From assembly GCA_964456185.1 (NCBI GenBank), contig CAYVZZ010000030.1, forward strand, positions 1 to 22,465: a DNA stretch of 22,465 nt, written 5' to 3'. Position 1 is the stretch's first letter. Each line of letters starts with the position of its first letter. The DNA is from CAYVZZ01 sp964456185. Its GTDB lineage: Bacteria > Pseudomonadota > Gammaproteobacteria > Pseudomonadales > Alcanivoracaceae. Both the position numbers and the translations under genes were made by a program. Shown one piece after another: positions 1 through 7,909 of this stretch. The notes beneath the pieces are model-generated. The model was not told the DNA's origin. It saw only the letters and a program-made list of their open reading frames with translations, and ran no database searches.

Positions 1-2508
1 GATTTGTTGGTTGGTAGGTAGTACAGCTGAGCGTGCGGCTAGCTCGTTGCCTGCGCTTAGGCCGACGAGGATGTCGTGGCTCATGCTGAGAGCGGGCATG
101 GCGCTGGGGTCGTTTTTCAGGCCGTTGCTGATGCGGAATTTACCGTTAACGAAGGCCATGTCGCCGGTGACACCGCCGGTGGTAACGGTGGCGTCTTGCT
201 GGCTGGGCTCGGCGGTAGAGAAGAAGGTGCCTTGGCCGCTGCATAGGCCGTTGGTGGCGGTACAGTCTGCGCCGGCGAATACTTTGAAAGCACCGCTGCT
301 ATCATAGCCGTAAGCACGAACGTAGTGTGTTGCGGTGCCATCATCAGACATAGGGTTACCGCTGGAGTCATTACGCACGACGCCGTGGCTGGTGGCGCGG
401 TAAGCCAAGGAGTAGCCGAGGTAGCGGCTGTTTTTGTCGATGTTATCCGAGGCGTGGGGCGACAGGCGGAAGTTGAAGAAGCCTTCGTAGTTCCATTCGT
501 TGATGCCGCCAACCAGCATGGAAGGACAGGTTTTACCTGTCGGGCAGACTTCACCGAGAACGGGATAATAATCATACGGGTTCGCTTGCCCGGCCTTGGG
601 CAGCTCGATGCCGCCGAAGGTAGCCATTAGGTTGTAGCGCACGTTGTTGGAGGTGAAGTCGATACCCCCTTCATAGGCGGCATCTTCGGTGTAAACGCCG
701 GCTGAGTTGGCTGCGCCCATGGGTTTCATGTTGACGTACACATCATCTGCCATGAGTAGGAAGCTCATATCGAACATGCCGATGGCCTGGCCTGCGGTGG
801 TGTCGGCAATGAGCATATGGCTGCCGTTGCCGAAGTTACTGGCGCGGTTGCCGTTGGCCATGATGCGGGAATTGGTGACATTGGTATGACGCAAGTAGGC
901 TTCGCCTGCGTCACGTACGCCGTTCATGTTGGTATCGACCCAGTTTTTGTCATCCAGGGTTTGCCCCATGACGACGATATCGGCCATCATGCCTTTGCCG
1001 TGGGTGGCGTCGTGAACACCGTCATCCGGGTAGAGATAAATATTGCCATTCATATGGCTAAGGGTGTTAATCAGACCCCAGTCGAAGTCGCGGTAACCAC
1101 CACTAAATACCGGCGCATAGGCGCGAATGCGCTCGGAATAGGCACGGATGGAGCTATCGCGAAGGGTGTTGCCCAAACCGGTATCGGAAGGTGCGAGGCC
1201 AACCACTTCGCCCACACCGTTTGTGCCGCCACAGACGCCGCTTGCGGTCGTTACCGCGCCATAACAGAGTGTGTTTGCGCCACCGGCACCGGCGTTAACC
1301 GACCCTAGGCGGATATCCATGTCGCTGCCATAAGGTGCGCCCGGCAGGTTGCGCCAGTTCGCCAGCTCAATACGCGGGGGGTTAAGCTCACCCGGTGCCG
1401 CTTCGTTACCCAAGTACCAACGGAAAGCACTGTGCTTCATGTCGTCATCTGGGTCGATATCAGTAGCGGCGTAGGTGTTGCCCAGCAGGTTGGTCGAGAT
1501 ATCGTTGGAGTTATAAACGCCGGTAATATTACCACTGCCATCGCGACTGACATTCATGAAGTTCCACTTGGCGGTGAGGTGCAGGCCTTCGTTGTTGGCA
1601 ATACCACCACCACCGAAGGTGAGCACAGGGTCAAGAATAGTGCCTTTCCAGCCAAAGCGGAACATGCCGATGCCGGAGGTGGAGTAGCAATTTGGGCCAC
1701 CGGATGGACAGGTTGCACCTGTAAAGCCGCTACCCATGCCATTAATCAGGTTCATTTCCGGGTCAGTGTTGCCCGCAAGCGGTTGCTTGAAGCGGGTGGT
1801 GTAGACCAACTGCAGGTCGATAGCCTTGGCCTTCTGAATCAGCCCCTTGTCACCCACGCCAATGGTGGCATCGTAGGCATGCCACATGGTGCGTCCATCG
1901 GTCATAACCAGATAAGGTGCTGTTTCATCACCTGATTTTTGCCGCCAGAACATGGTGGCGTCGTCCAGCATGCCGAAGAGCATGGCGCCGCTACCGTCTT
2001 TATTGAAAAAGCCGCCGACGTTAGTGAGCACCAAACGGCCTGTGGCGTCATAGGCCACTTCGCCGAAGCTGCCTTGGTCTGTACCAGCGGCATCATAAAG
2101 GCGCACGTTGTCGGTATGGAAACGGATGCGATTGGGTATTTTCAGTGAGATAACCGGCGCAGGCTCACCACCCTTTTGGCCGATGTCCATGCCAATGAGC
2201 AATTGCGCGTTGTAGGCCGTGGTTGCAACACCATCATGGTCAACTGGCGTATAGGTGATGTTTTCCATTTCCAGGGTGTTTTCGGCGCCCGTACCTTGGT
2301 TGGTAATCAGGCCGATGGCTTGAGCTTTTAGTTTGGAAGTATCCAGCTTGATGCTGATGCCGTCCTGGCCGGAAATGCTGGCCATTTCGGTGTTGCTGAG
2401 TGCTTGCAGGGCAAAGGATGACACGGGTGCGCACAGCATAGCGACACCTGCCGCCAAGCCAGCAAGCTTGACGTGGAAAAGGCGATTTGTATGTGTTGTT
2501 GTCGTCAT
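1..2508 (-). CDS. Large secreted Fil-like protein with double-glycine-like leader motif (3' end outside window)
   Basis: The frame stays open from the ATG at 2508 to the left edge, 836 codons with no stop, so the C terminus is missing. An AAGG-type ribosome site lies just upstream (AAAAAAGGCAAAGAAAATG). Residues 1-33 form a signal peptide (basic n-region, hydrophobic core, cleavage after SSFA). Residues 37-48 read LSNTEMASISGQ, the motif shared with the three genes upstream in the same direction. The rest is rich in Gly, Asn, Asp and Ser, with short Cys-bracketed loops (such as TCPSGGPNC and VCPTGKTC) that suggest disulfides in a periplasmic or surface protein. I recognise no catalytic domain. 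It is the fourth of four tandem genes, 49 bp after the previous stop, with one REP palindrome in that gap. A Fil-type or DUF6160-like surface protein is inferred from the N terminus and context. Confidence 0.85.
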   Translation of the reverse strand, partial: MTTTTHTNRLFHVKLAGLAAGVAMLCAPVSSFALQALSNTEMASISGQDGISIKLDTSKLKAQAIGLITNQGTGAENTLEMENITYTPVDHDGVATTAYNAQLLIGMDIGQKGGEPAPVISLKIPNRIRFHTDNVRLYDAAGTDQGSFGEVAYDATGRLVLTNVGGFFNKDGSGAMLFGMLDDATMFWRQKSGDETAPYLVMTDGRTMWHAYDATIGVGDKGLIQKAKAIDLQLVYTTRFKQPLAGNTDPEMNLINGMGSGFTGATCPSGGPNCYSTSGIGMFRFGWKGTILDPVLTFGGGGIANNEGLHLTAKWNFMNVSRDGSGNITGVYNSNDISTNLLGNTYAATDIDPDDDMKHSAFRWYLGNEAAPGELNPPRIELANWRNLPGAPYGSDMDIRLGSVNAGAGGANTLCYGAVTTASGVCGGTNGVGEVVGLAPSDTGLGNTLRDSSIRAYSERIRAYAPVFSGGYRDFDWGLINTLSHMNGNIYLYPDDGVHDATHGKGMMADIVVMGQTLDDKNWVDTNMNGVRDAGEAYLRHTNVTNSRIMANGNRASNFGNGSHMLIADTTAGQAIGMFDMSFLLMADDVYVNMKPMGAANSAGVYTEDAAYEGGIDFTSNNVRYNLMATFGGIELPKAGQANPYDYYPVLGEVCPTGKTCPSMLVGGINEWNYEGFFNFRLSPHASDNIDKNSRYLGYSLAYRATSHGVVRNDSSGNPMSDDGTATHYVRAYGYDSSGAFKVFAGADCTATNGLCSGQGTFFSTAEPSQQDATVTTGGVTGDMAFVNGKFRISNGLKNDPSAMPALSMSHDILVGLSAGNELAARSAVLPTNQQI

Positions 2509-2523
2509 TTTCTTTGCCTTTTT

Positions 2524-2550
2524 TGTCGCGGACAGGGTCCGCTCCTACAG
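2524..2550 (-). repeat. REP-like palindrome (GTAGGAGC family), single copy
   Basis: Read on the minus strand it begins CTGTAGGAGCGGAC, then a CCT loop and the returning arm GTCCGC. The core is identical over 26 bases to 22409-22434 at the far end of the window. It sits in the 49-bp gap between two co-directional genes, where it could act as an RNA hairpin that reduces read-through or protects the upstream mRNA. Confidence 0.8.
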
Positions 2551-2557
2551 GTTGTTA

Positions 2558-3838
2558 TTAACAATACTTATAGCCGCCGTAGCAGTTGACGGGGGGGACA
2601 GAGAATAATTCCAAATTAGCCGTATTAAGTGTAGATGGAATACCTGATTCATTTACGTGCAGGGTGGCGCCGCGTAAATCTTCGGTTAACACTTTAGGAA
2701 TATTCATCCACCAGCCGGCATTGGCCGGGATGGCGTAACCGGTTTTATCATACTTGGGCCATGAAACCTGTTGGCGCTGAAAGGACAAAAAGAAGTCGCC
2801 AGTGTGATCGACCTTGAAGCCATGAATGAAACGCAAGTTTTGCTTTAGCTTTGTTACCAATGCCAAGTCCAGCGTCAGTGGAATAATGCTTAGCGCGGTA
2901 ACTTCCGCATGGGCATGGGTTGGCAGGTTCACATTCATACCATTGATGCGAGTGCCTACGATATCAGTAGCAATAACGGAGGTGCCGCCCGGCCCCGCCG
3001 AGCAGTTGGTTCCCAAGTTGGTATTACCAAAACAGGCATTAGAGCCGTCATCGAGGCCCGGGTTATCCGCTGGGTTATCAATGGTTGCCGCGCCACCTAG
3101 CACGCTGCCTTCAATCGGCACCGCACCGGAAATGATGACGTGCATAGCACCACTCAAGGAGTTGAGGCCAGAGTGGCAGCCCAGTGAGTCGCCGTTTGTG
3201 GCAACACAGGTCTCGCCAGTTTCCAGGTTGGTTTCGCCTGCCTGATAAATACGACCAATGCCCATGTAGCCGGTGACCGATTGCGCGCCGAATTTGAAGC
3301 CCACCACTTCGCGTTTTGTGGGGTCATTGGGGTGAGCCACGGCAATGGTGACGTAGGGGCGCTTCATTCTGAAATCACTGGTTGCCGGAGCGCCGGCAAA
3401 GGGGTTGACCTTATTGTTACCAAAAGCATCTTTCATGTAGATGCCATCACCATTGGAATTAAAGTCATCCTGATTGGAGCTTGCTGTACGCAGCCCGAGC
3501 ATAGAGACGTAATCCAGGTCGATATCACAGCCGACTTTGATGTTGTTGTTAAAGCCGCCACACCCCAATTGCAACTTATTGATGTTGACGTTGGTTTCGA
3601 CGATGGCATCCAGCCCCATGCGGTAAAAGCCGATGGGCATCTGCGTGTTGGGGTCTGTGACACCGAGACTGTTTGGAGCGATATAATCTGCCGTTAGTAA
3701 GGCTTGGCCTGTAGTGGCCGATAGCTGCTCATTGGTCATGGGCGTCATGGCATTGGCAGCCAGCGGCAAACCAAGCAGCAGACCGGCGATAAAAGGCCGT
3801 AGGCGTTCCAGCGCTGTGGTTTTCTCGTTCTTTATCAT
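2558..3838 (-). CDS. Secreted Fil-like protein, third of four tandem genes
   Basis: The product is 426 residues from the ATG at 3838. A GTG at 3883 would add 15 residues, but it lies inside a repeat and lacks a ribosome site, while GGGGAG precedes 3838. Residues 1-30 are a signal peptide ending in AANA. Residues 34-45 read MTNEQLSATTGQ, the shared leader-like motif with Gln after Gly, followed by ALLTADYIAP. The body contains Cys-rich loops (LGCGG, VGCDID, GETC, LGCHSG) and ends in a Cys-Tyr-rich tail (NCYGGYKYC). I see no known enzyme motif. Of the four proteins this N terminus looks most like my recollection of Acinetobacter FilA, which is not verified. It lies between a 345-residue and a very large gene with the same N-terminal design. 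Confidence 0.85.
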   Translation of the reverse strand: MIKNEKTTALERLRPFIAGLLLGLPLAANAMTPMTNEQLSATTGQALLTADYIAPNSLGVTDPNTQMPIGFYRMGLDAIVETNVNINKLQLGCGGFNNNIKVGCDIDLDYVSMLGLRTASSNQDDFNSNGDGIYMKDAFGNNKVNPFAGAPATSDFRMKRPYVTIAVAHPNDPTKREVVGFKFGAQSVTGYMGIGRIYQAGETNLETGETCVATNGDSLGCHSGLNSLSGAMHVIISGAVPIEGSVLGGAATIDNPADNPGLDDGSNACFGNTNLGTNCSAGPGGTSVIATDIVGTRINGMNVNLPTHAHAEVTALSIIPLTLDLALVTKLKQNLRFIHGFKVDHTGDFFLSFQRQQVSWPKYDKTGYAIPANAGWWMNIPKVLTEDLRGATLHVNESGIPSTLNTANLELFSVPPVNCYGGYKYC

Positions 3839-3881
3839 GGCGGATGTTGCTCCCCGCTGTGTTGTATTGTGTGTTGAAGCC

Positions 3882-3914
3882 ACTGGGTCCCCGACCTGCG
3901 GTCGAGGACGACGG
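3882..3914 (+). repeat. Divergent copy of the CTGGAT/GATGACG palindromic repeat
   Basis: This copy reads ACTGGGTCCCCGACC-TGC-GGTCGAGGACGACGG. It has the same frame as the copies at 4854 and 7278, but both stem arms are altered together (GACC/GGTC instead of GCGC/GCGC), so pairing is kept. It fills nearly all of the short gap between two co-directional genes. Confidence 0.65.
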
Positions 3915-3920
3915 TTGTTT

Positions 3921-4958
3921 TTAGAAGCCGAACATCATGACGCGGCCGCCGTAGTGTATTTTGGCTTCGTTCTGGTTAAAGTCGCTGACTTGGTAGCTCA
4001 TGAACGAGCCGGCTTGGTCGGTCATGAAGGCCGGCTTGGTATTAAAAGACGGGTTGTTGTTACCCTGCATGGCGATGCGGCCTATGTATAAGTGCCAAGT
4101 GACGTCAGCATCGACACCGCGATAGCTCAAGTTATTGGGGTCGTATTGCATGGTTAGCACAGGCAAATCATCCACGAAGCAGCCGTTGGTGGCTGCATTC
4201 ACTGCCAAGAGACAATTACCCGCTGCATCGAAGAAACGCGTGGGGTCTGGGTGATTGTTGCTCAATGTGTGAGTTACATCCGGGTCGCGCCCTGCCAAAG
4301 TGAGGGTGACGTTACCGCTACCGTCTTCTGTTACCGTGCCGCCGTCTAACCAGAGGTTGTTCATGCGCAGGACGGCTGACATATCTTTCAGGATGAGCCA
4401 CATGCCGGGACGATTGTTGGTAGCAACGGCCAACGAACAGGGGTTGGAGCCGGCGACCACCCGCTGACAGCCGCCTTTTGCCGGATTGTAGTTAACAAAG
4501 TAAGTATTCGGACTTGTTACATTGGCGGTTGGGTCAATCATGTTGATGGGCAAGGGATCGCCACGGTGGTGCAAGATGGTTGCATTCGATTTGTTGGAGA
4601 ATTTCTCTGTGGTCACCACTGTGCCATTCATGATGTAGCCATCACTGGAGATGCGCACCTTATGTGTGCCATTGGCGTCGGTGTACGTGCCGATGGTGTC
4701 TTTGTAGGCGTTGAGGCCGTAATCGAAATCCAGCGCGACGCCTTCGCGACCGGTGATGTTGGCCAGTTGGCTGTCGTTCAGTGGTTCAAGGCTGGCTGCG
4801 CTAGCAGTGGAGGTTAGCGAAAAGGCGATCCATGCGAAAAGAAAAGCTACAAAGACACTGGATCCCCGCGCTTTGCGCGAGGATGACAACCCTGGATGGA
4901 CGTCACTAGATGCCCACGCATTGCGCGAGGATGACGAGAATGTAGGTATCATCTTCAT
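3921..4958 (-). CDS. Secreted Fil-like protein with repeat-encoded N-terminal extension
   Basis: The 345-residue product starts at the ATG at 4958, which shares its A with the TGA of the upstream gene (TGATG), so translation is probably coupled. Residues 8-34 are encoded by two tandem palindromic repeats and give a Ser/Arg-rich stretch (SSSSRNAW, SSSRKARGSS). The hydrophobic core of the signal peptide follows at 35-48, with cleavage probably after A54 (TASA). A TTG start inside the repeat (near residue 24) would give a normal-length n-region and cannot be excluded. Residues 60-71 read LNDSQLANITGR, the shared leader-like motif, followed by EGVALDFDYG. The remainder has few cysteines and no recognised domain. 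It is the second of four tandem genes with this design. Confidence 0.85.
   Translation of the reverse strand: MKMIPTFSSSSRNAWASSDVHPGLSSSRKARGSSVFVAFLFAWIAFSLTSTASAASLEPLNDSQLANITGREGVALDFDYGLNAYKDTIGTYTDANGTHKVRISSDGYIMNGTVVTTEKFSNKSNATILHHRGDPLPINMIDPTANVTSPNTYFVNYNPAKGGCQRVVAGSNPCSLAVATNNRPGMWLILKDMSAVLRMNNLWLDGGTVTEDGSGNVTLTLAGRDPDVTHTLSNNHPDPTRFFDAAGNCLLAVNAATNGCFVDDLPVLTMQYDPNNLSYRGVDADVTWHLYIGRIAMQGNNNPSFNTKPAFMTDQAGSFMSYQVSDFNQNEAKIHYGGRVMMFGF
4854..4937 (+). repeat. Two tandem palindromic repeats inside a coding region
   Basis: Copy one is 4854-4889, containing CTGGATCCCCGCGC-TTT-GCGCGAGGATGAC. Copy two is 4905-4937, containing CTAGATGCCCACGC-ATT-GCGCGAGGATGACG. Both match the intergenic copies at 7278 and 7517. 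They lie entirely within the 5' end of the 345-codon gene read on the minus strand, and they keep its frame. Confidence 0.8.
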
Positions 4959-7060
4959 CAGTTTGCCGCCCCCAGGGTGGTGACTTTGAGGTGGTGAATC
5001 AGCATGCCTTCTACGCGGGAGGAACCCAGGTTGATGCCGTTGATTTGCAGGGTGGCTGTGGCACCGCCATTGGCATTGATGACATTAAGTGCTTCGGTAT
5101 CCAAGGCGTTATAGTCGGGGGATGTGTCGGCAAATAGCTCCCAGTCACATTCGCCCTGCCAGTTACAGTTATAGTCACTGGTTGAGGTCAGTTCTTCTTT
5201 AATCTCCCAGTTGCCGAGAATCGTTGCATTCACGCCCGCACTGGCGATTTCGGCTGCCAAGTTGGGGTTTTGCGGCACTGTCCAGGAGCCACCGTCGCGT
5301 GCGAGGAAAATCATCCCGCCTTCGCTCAGCAGTTGGCTGGCCGTGCCCTGGCCCACCGGGGTGCCCGTGGCCACCGGCACAGAGATGGTGCGTTGCACAT
5401 CAATGGTTGAGCCAGACATCGAATTGCAATATTTATCGCGCGAGTTTTGACACAAGCCAATGCTGACGGTGCTTAGCCCACTGTGATAGATGTTCAGGAT
5501 ATTGGTATCGTTGATGGCCAAAGGTTTAAGGTGATAGGTCACATTCACGTTGTTGCCCGTAGTTACCCCGTCACCATTCGCCCCGGCGCTGGAGGAGTAG
5601 CCATAGGTGCCGCCAACACCGTTGCCACTAAGGTGGTTGGTGATATTGGCGGCATTACCACTGCCAATTTCGGTGACAAACTCGCTTTTGGTGGGGAAGT
5701 TGTCACCCCAGCGAACATAACCGTGGGTTTCGTAGTAGCGGTCGCTCCATTGGTTACGTTCGTAGCCGTAGGCGATAGTTTGCAACTGGGTTTTGGTCGG
5801 CACATTGTCACCCCAGCCGGGGAAGCCATAAAAATCGTTATAGGCAGCAGGGTCGTCGGGCACCAGGGAGGTTTCGGTGATGAAGTCGCCGGTGTAATTG
5901 CCACTACCATCGACTACGCCGGTGACAATCAGCGATTGATAGTGCAGTTGCCCCATGGGCAGGTAGGCATTGACGTGGGTGAAATACATGCCTTCGCGGC
6001 CATCGAATTGGGGGATTTCCTTGCCACCTGCGGCAGTGACGCTGCCTTTTTGGTTGACACTGAAGCGATAGCTGCCCGACAGGCGGTGGTGGTAAAGCAT
6101 GCCCAAGGTGCGGTCGTTTTTACCTTCGCCCATGCTTTGATACATGCGGAAGACGGGGCCGACGACTTTATAGTTGCTGCAGTTAGTTGGCCCTGTCGCT
6201 GTGGTACAGGCGATTTCAATGCCGGTGCCGTCGCCGGCGGGGGCCTTGCCATCTGGCCTGAAGCGAGACACAGGCGCACCAAGGATGATTTCTTGGTTGG
6301 TTAGACGGCCTGCTGTGGTGCCATCAATCAGACTAGCGTCTTTCACTACGCCAGGCTTAAGGAGGTCAGTAGCGGGGTCAAAGGTGTCTTTAACGGCGTC
6401 TACTTCACCCCAGAAGGCCCAGCGGAAGTAGTCGGAGTTGGTGGCACCGACCAGTTCGATGGCTGTTAAGGCTTGTCCCGGAATCCATTCGTTTGGTGTG
6501 GCGTCGCCATCGCGCGCTAGGCCCACTGCATCGTGGCTGCGCACACGCAGTACGAAGGGGTTGTTGATTTCGGCATAGCCTTGAGCGCCGCCTTTAGCGA
6601 TGGGCAGGCTCATGGTGCGGGTGACACCGCGCTGGTCGGTGTAGTCGAGAATATCACCTGAGGCCATGTAGGAGCTGCCGGGATTGGCCTTGAAGACGCC
6701 GCCATTCGCCGTATCGATATAGTCGGCAAATCCGAACAGCTCGCCGGCGTTACCGCTATTGCCTACACCGCTGGTAATGGTGGTGCCTATCCAGCGGTAG
6801 TCGCCCTTAAAGCCGTTGGTGGCATCTGAAACGGTTTTGTTGGGCACTTCGCCAATGTTTTCAAAGAAGCTGGTGGGCTCCATTTGAAAGCGGAAGTCGT
6901 CGAAGGCGAAGGCGAGGCCTTGGGCGTCGACATCCTGCATTTGCTTGTCGCTTAACGGCGTAAGTGCCACGGCGATGCTGCAAAGGCTCATGAGTGCCAA
7001 GGCAATGCCTAGCAAAAAGCTTTTGAGCACGCCGTATTGTTTGCGGATGTAGGCGCTCAT
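4958..7060 (-). CDS. Large secreted Fil-like protein, first of four tandem genes
   Basis: The 700-residue product starts at the ATG at 7060 behind a strong ribosome site, GGAGG with a six-base spacer. Residues 1-32 form a signal peptide (KQYG, then a hydrophobic core, ending SIAVA). Residues 36-47 read LSDKQMQDVDAQ, a variant of the shared motif with Ala where the others have Gly, followed by GLAFAFDDF. Near residues 415-470 there is a small internal duplication: WGDNVPTKTQLQT and, about 35 residues on, WGDNFPTKSEFVT. The protein is rich in Gly, Asn and aromatic residues, has Cys pairs (DYNCNWQGECDW) and ends NLGSSRVEGMLIHHLKV. I recognise no catalytic motif. Its stop overlaps the next start. 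The 620 bp upstream are a repeat array. Confidence 0.88.
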   Translation of the reverse strand: MSAYIRKQYGVLKSFLLGIALALMSLCSIAVALTPLSDKQMQDVDAQGLAFAFDDFRFQMEPTSFFENIGEVPNKTVSDATNGFKGDYRWIGTTITSGVGNSGNAGELFGFADYIDTANGGVFKANPGSSYMASGDILDYTDQRGVTRTMSLPIAKGGAQGYAEINNPFVLRVRSHDAVGLARDGDATPNEWIPGQALTAIELVGATNSDYFRWAFWGEVDAVKDTFDPATDLLKPGVVKDASLIDGTTAGRLTNQEIILGAPVSRFRPDGKAPAGDGTGIEIACTTATGPTNCSNYKVVGPVFRMYQSMGEGKNDRTLGMLYHHRLSGSYRFSVNQKGSVTAAGGKEIPQFDGREGMYFTHVNAYLPMGQLHYQSLIVTGVVDGSGNYTGDFITETSLVPDDPAAYNDFYGFPGWGDNVPTKTQLQTIAYGYERNQWSDRYYETHGYVRWGDNFPTKSEFVTEIGSGNAANITNHLSGNGVGGTYGYSSSAGANGDGVTTGNNVNVTYHLKPLAINDTNILNIYHSGLSTVSIGLCQNSRDKYCNSMSGSTIDVQRTISVPVATGTPVGQGTASQLLSEGGMIFLARDGGSWTVPQNPNLAAEIASAGVNATILGNWEIKEELTSTSDYNCNWQGECDWELFADTSPDYNALDTEALNVINANGGATATLQINGINLGSSRVEGMLIHHLKVTTLGAAN

Positions 7061-7277
7061 GCGGCACCTCCGCTAGCAAATGGCGATGTCATTGCGTGTT
7101 TGTTTTGGTTGTTTCTCAACACCCTTCAGCCTCTTTATTATTTCGTGTTTTGGCACTTCTGGCGCTTTACATCTATTCAGTTATTCAGGATACGATATGC
7201 TTTCGATATAGCGCAATATTTGTGCGTGATGGGTTACACAATTGCTACAGGGGATGGAGATGGGTTTTGGGATGAAA
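7061..7277. promoter_or_regulatory. AT-rich leader region upstream of the four-gene block
   Basis: The 200 bp before the 700-codon gene are AT-rich compared with the flanks and carry no gene. On the minus strand TTGCGC, 18 bases, then TATCCT (around 7185-7215) could be a weak sigma-70 promoter for the block. On the plus strand a CGATAT direct repeat lies in the same place (ACGATATGCTTTCGATATAG). A start site cannot be fixed from sequence alone. Confidence 0.3.
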
Positions 7278-7672
7278 GACACTGGATCCCCGCGCTATGC
7301 GCGAGGATGACGTGGTAGGTGACGTTGCCGCGCAGGGTTAAACGCATTCACGTGCTACGCGCAAGGATGGTGCGGGTGGTGATGCGCTCATCCTCCCCTA
7401 TCATTGCGGACTTGATCCGCAATCTATTGTTTTAAGGGAGGTTTGAATAAGCCCCTACCCGTCATTCCCGCTTTGCGGGAATCTAGGGTCTTTGAGAGTC
7501 TCGCAGTGAAATCTAAAGACGCTGGATCCCCGCGCTACGCGCGAGGATGACGTGGTGGGTGGTGCTGCGCAGGATTGAATGCATTATGCGCATGGGTGAC
7601 GTTGGTGGGTGGCGGTGCTGCAGGGCCAAACACATTCTCGCGCTATGCACGAGGGTGACGCCGGTGGTGGTA
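7278..7672 (+). repeat. Degenerate array of CTGGAT/GATGACG palindromic repeats
   Basis: Well-preserved forward copies are at 7278-7320 and 7517-7560 (CTGGATCCCCGCGC-TA(T/C)-GCGCGAGGATGACG). Degenerate forward copies are at 7341-7380, 7579-7612 and 7628-7672. Two inverted copies have other stems: 7401-7427 (TCAT-TGCGGA-CTTGA-TCCGCA-ATCTA) and 7459-7491 (TCAT-TCCCGC-TTT-GCGGGA-ATCTA). After several copies a linker recurs (GTGGTGGGT, then GCTGCGCAGG, then GCATT), so part of the array looks like tandem units of roughly 45-65 bases. No gene is visible in this stretch. Confidence 0.7.
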
Positions 7673-7681
7673 ACTGCGGCT

Positions 7682-7909
7682 TTATTTGAAGATGTCGTTC
7701 AGGCTATTGGCGTCGAATAGACGGTCGCTCCATTGGGTTATGTCGGTTTGGGTGGCGTTTTCCAGGCGCTGGTTTGCCCATTCGGGGAGTTTGCCGAAGC
7801 GGTGGGTTAGTTGGCGCTTTAACAAAAGTGCTTGGCCTTCTTCGCGGCCTTGCATTACGCCTTGCATTAGTTTCTTTTGTTCCCATTCCTGTACGCGCTG
7901 GTAGAGCAT
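7682..7909 (-). CDS. Probable internal C-terminal product of the gapped Rpn gene (RpnS-like)
   Basis: An in-frame ATG at 7909 is preceded by CGGAG with a nine-base spacer and would give a 75-residue product (MLYQRVQEWEQKK..., QGREEGQ, then the DUF4351-like tail). The intact paralogue has an in-frame ATG at the equivalent site with GGAG at the same spacing. In E. coli, Rpn genes are reported to encode such small intragenic products, which counteract the full-length nuclease. Use of this start is inferred here. Confidence 0.45.
   Translation of the reverse strand: MLYQRVQEWEQKKLMQGVMQGREEGQALLLKRQLTHRFGKLPEWANQRLENATQTDITQWSDRLFDANSLNDIFK

Noticed and set aside
3839..3883. Upstream GTG start for the 426-residue protein
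   Set aside because: It adds 15 polar residues ahead of a normal signal peptide, overlaps a repeat and lacks a ribosome site.
5483..6304. 273-codon open frame on the plus strand
   Set aside because: It is antisense to the 700-codon exported-protein gene, has no ribosome site or recognisable domain, and the minus-strand frame has the signal peptide and coupled neighbours.
1..7060. Leader-motif proteins as bacteriocin precursors
   Set aside because: Bacteriocin precursors are short and lack a Sec signal peptide. These carry signal peptides and are 345 to more than 836 residues long.
7278..7672. Clustered repeats as a possible CRISPR array
   Set aside because: Copies are degenerate, of irregular spacing and in both orientations, with no uniform spacers or cas genes. 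They are palindromic REP-like elements.
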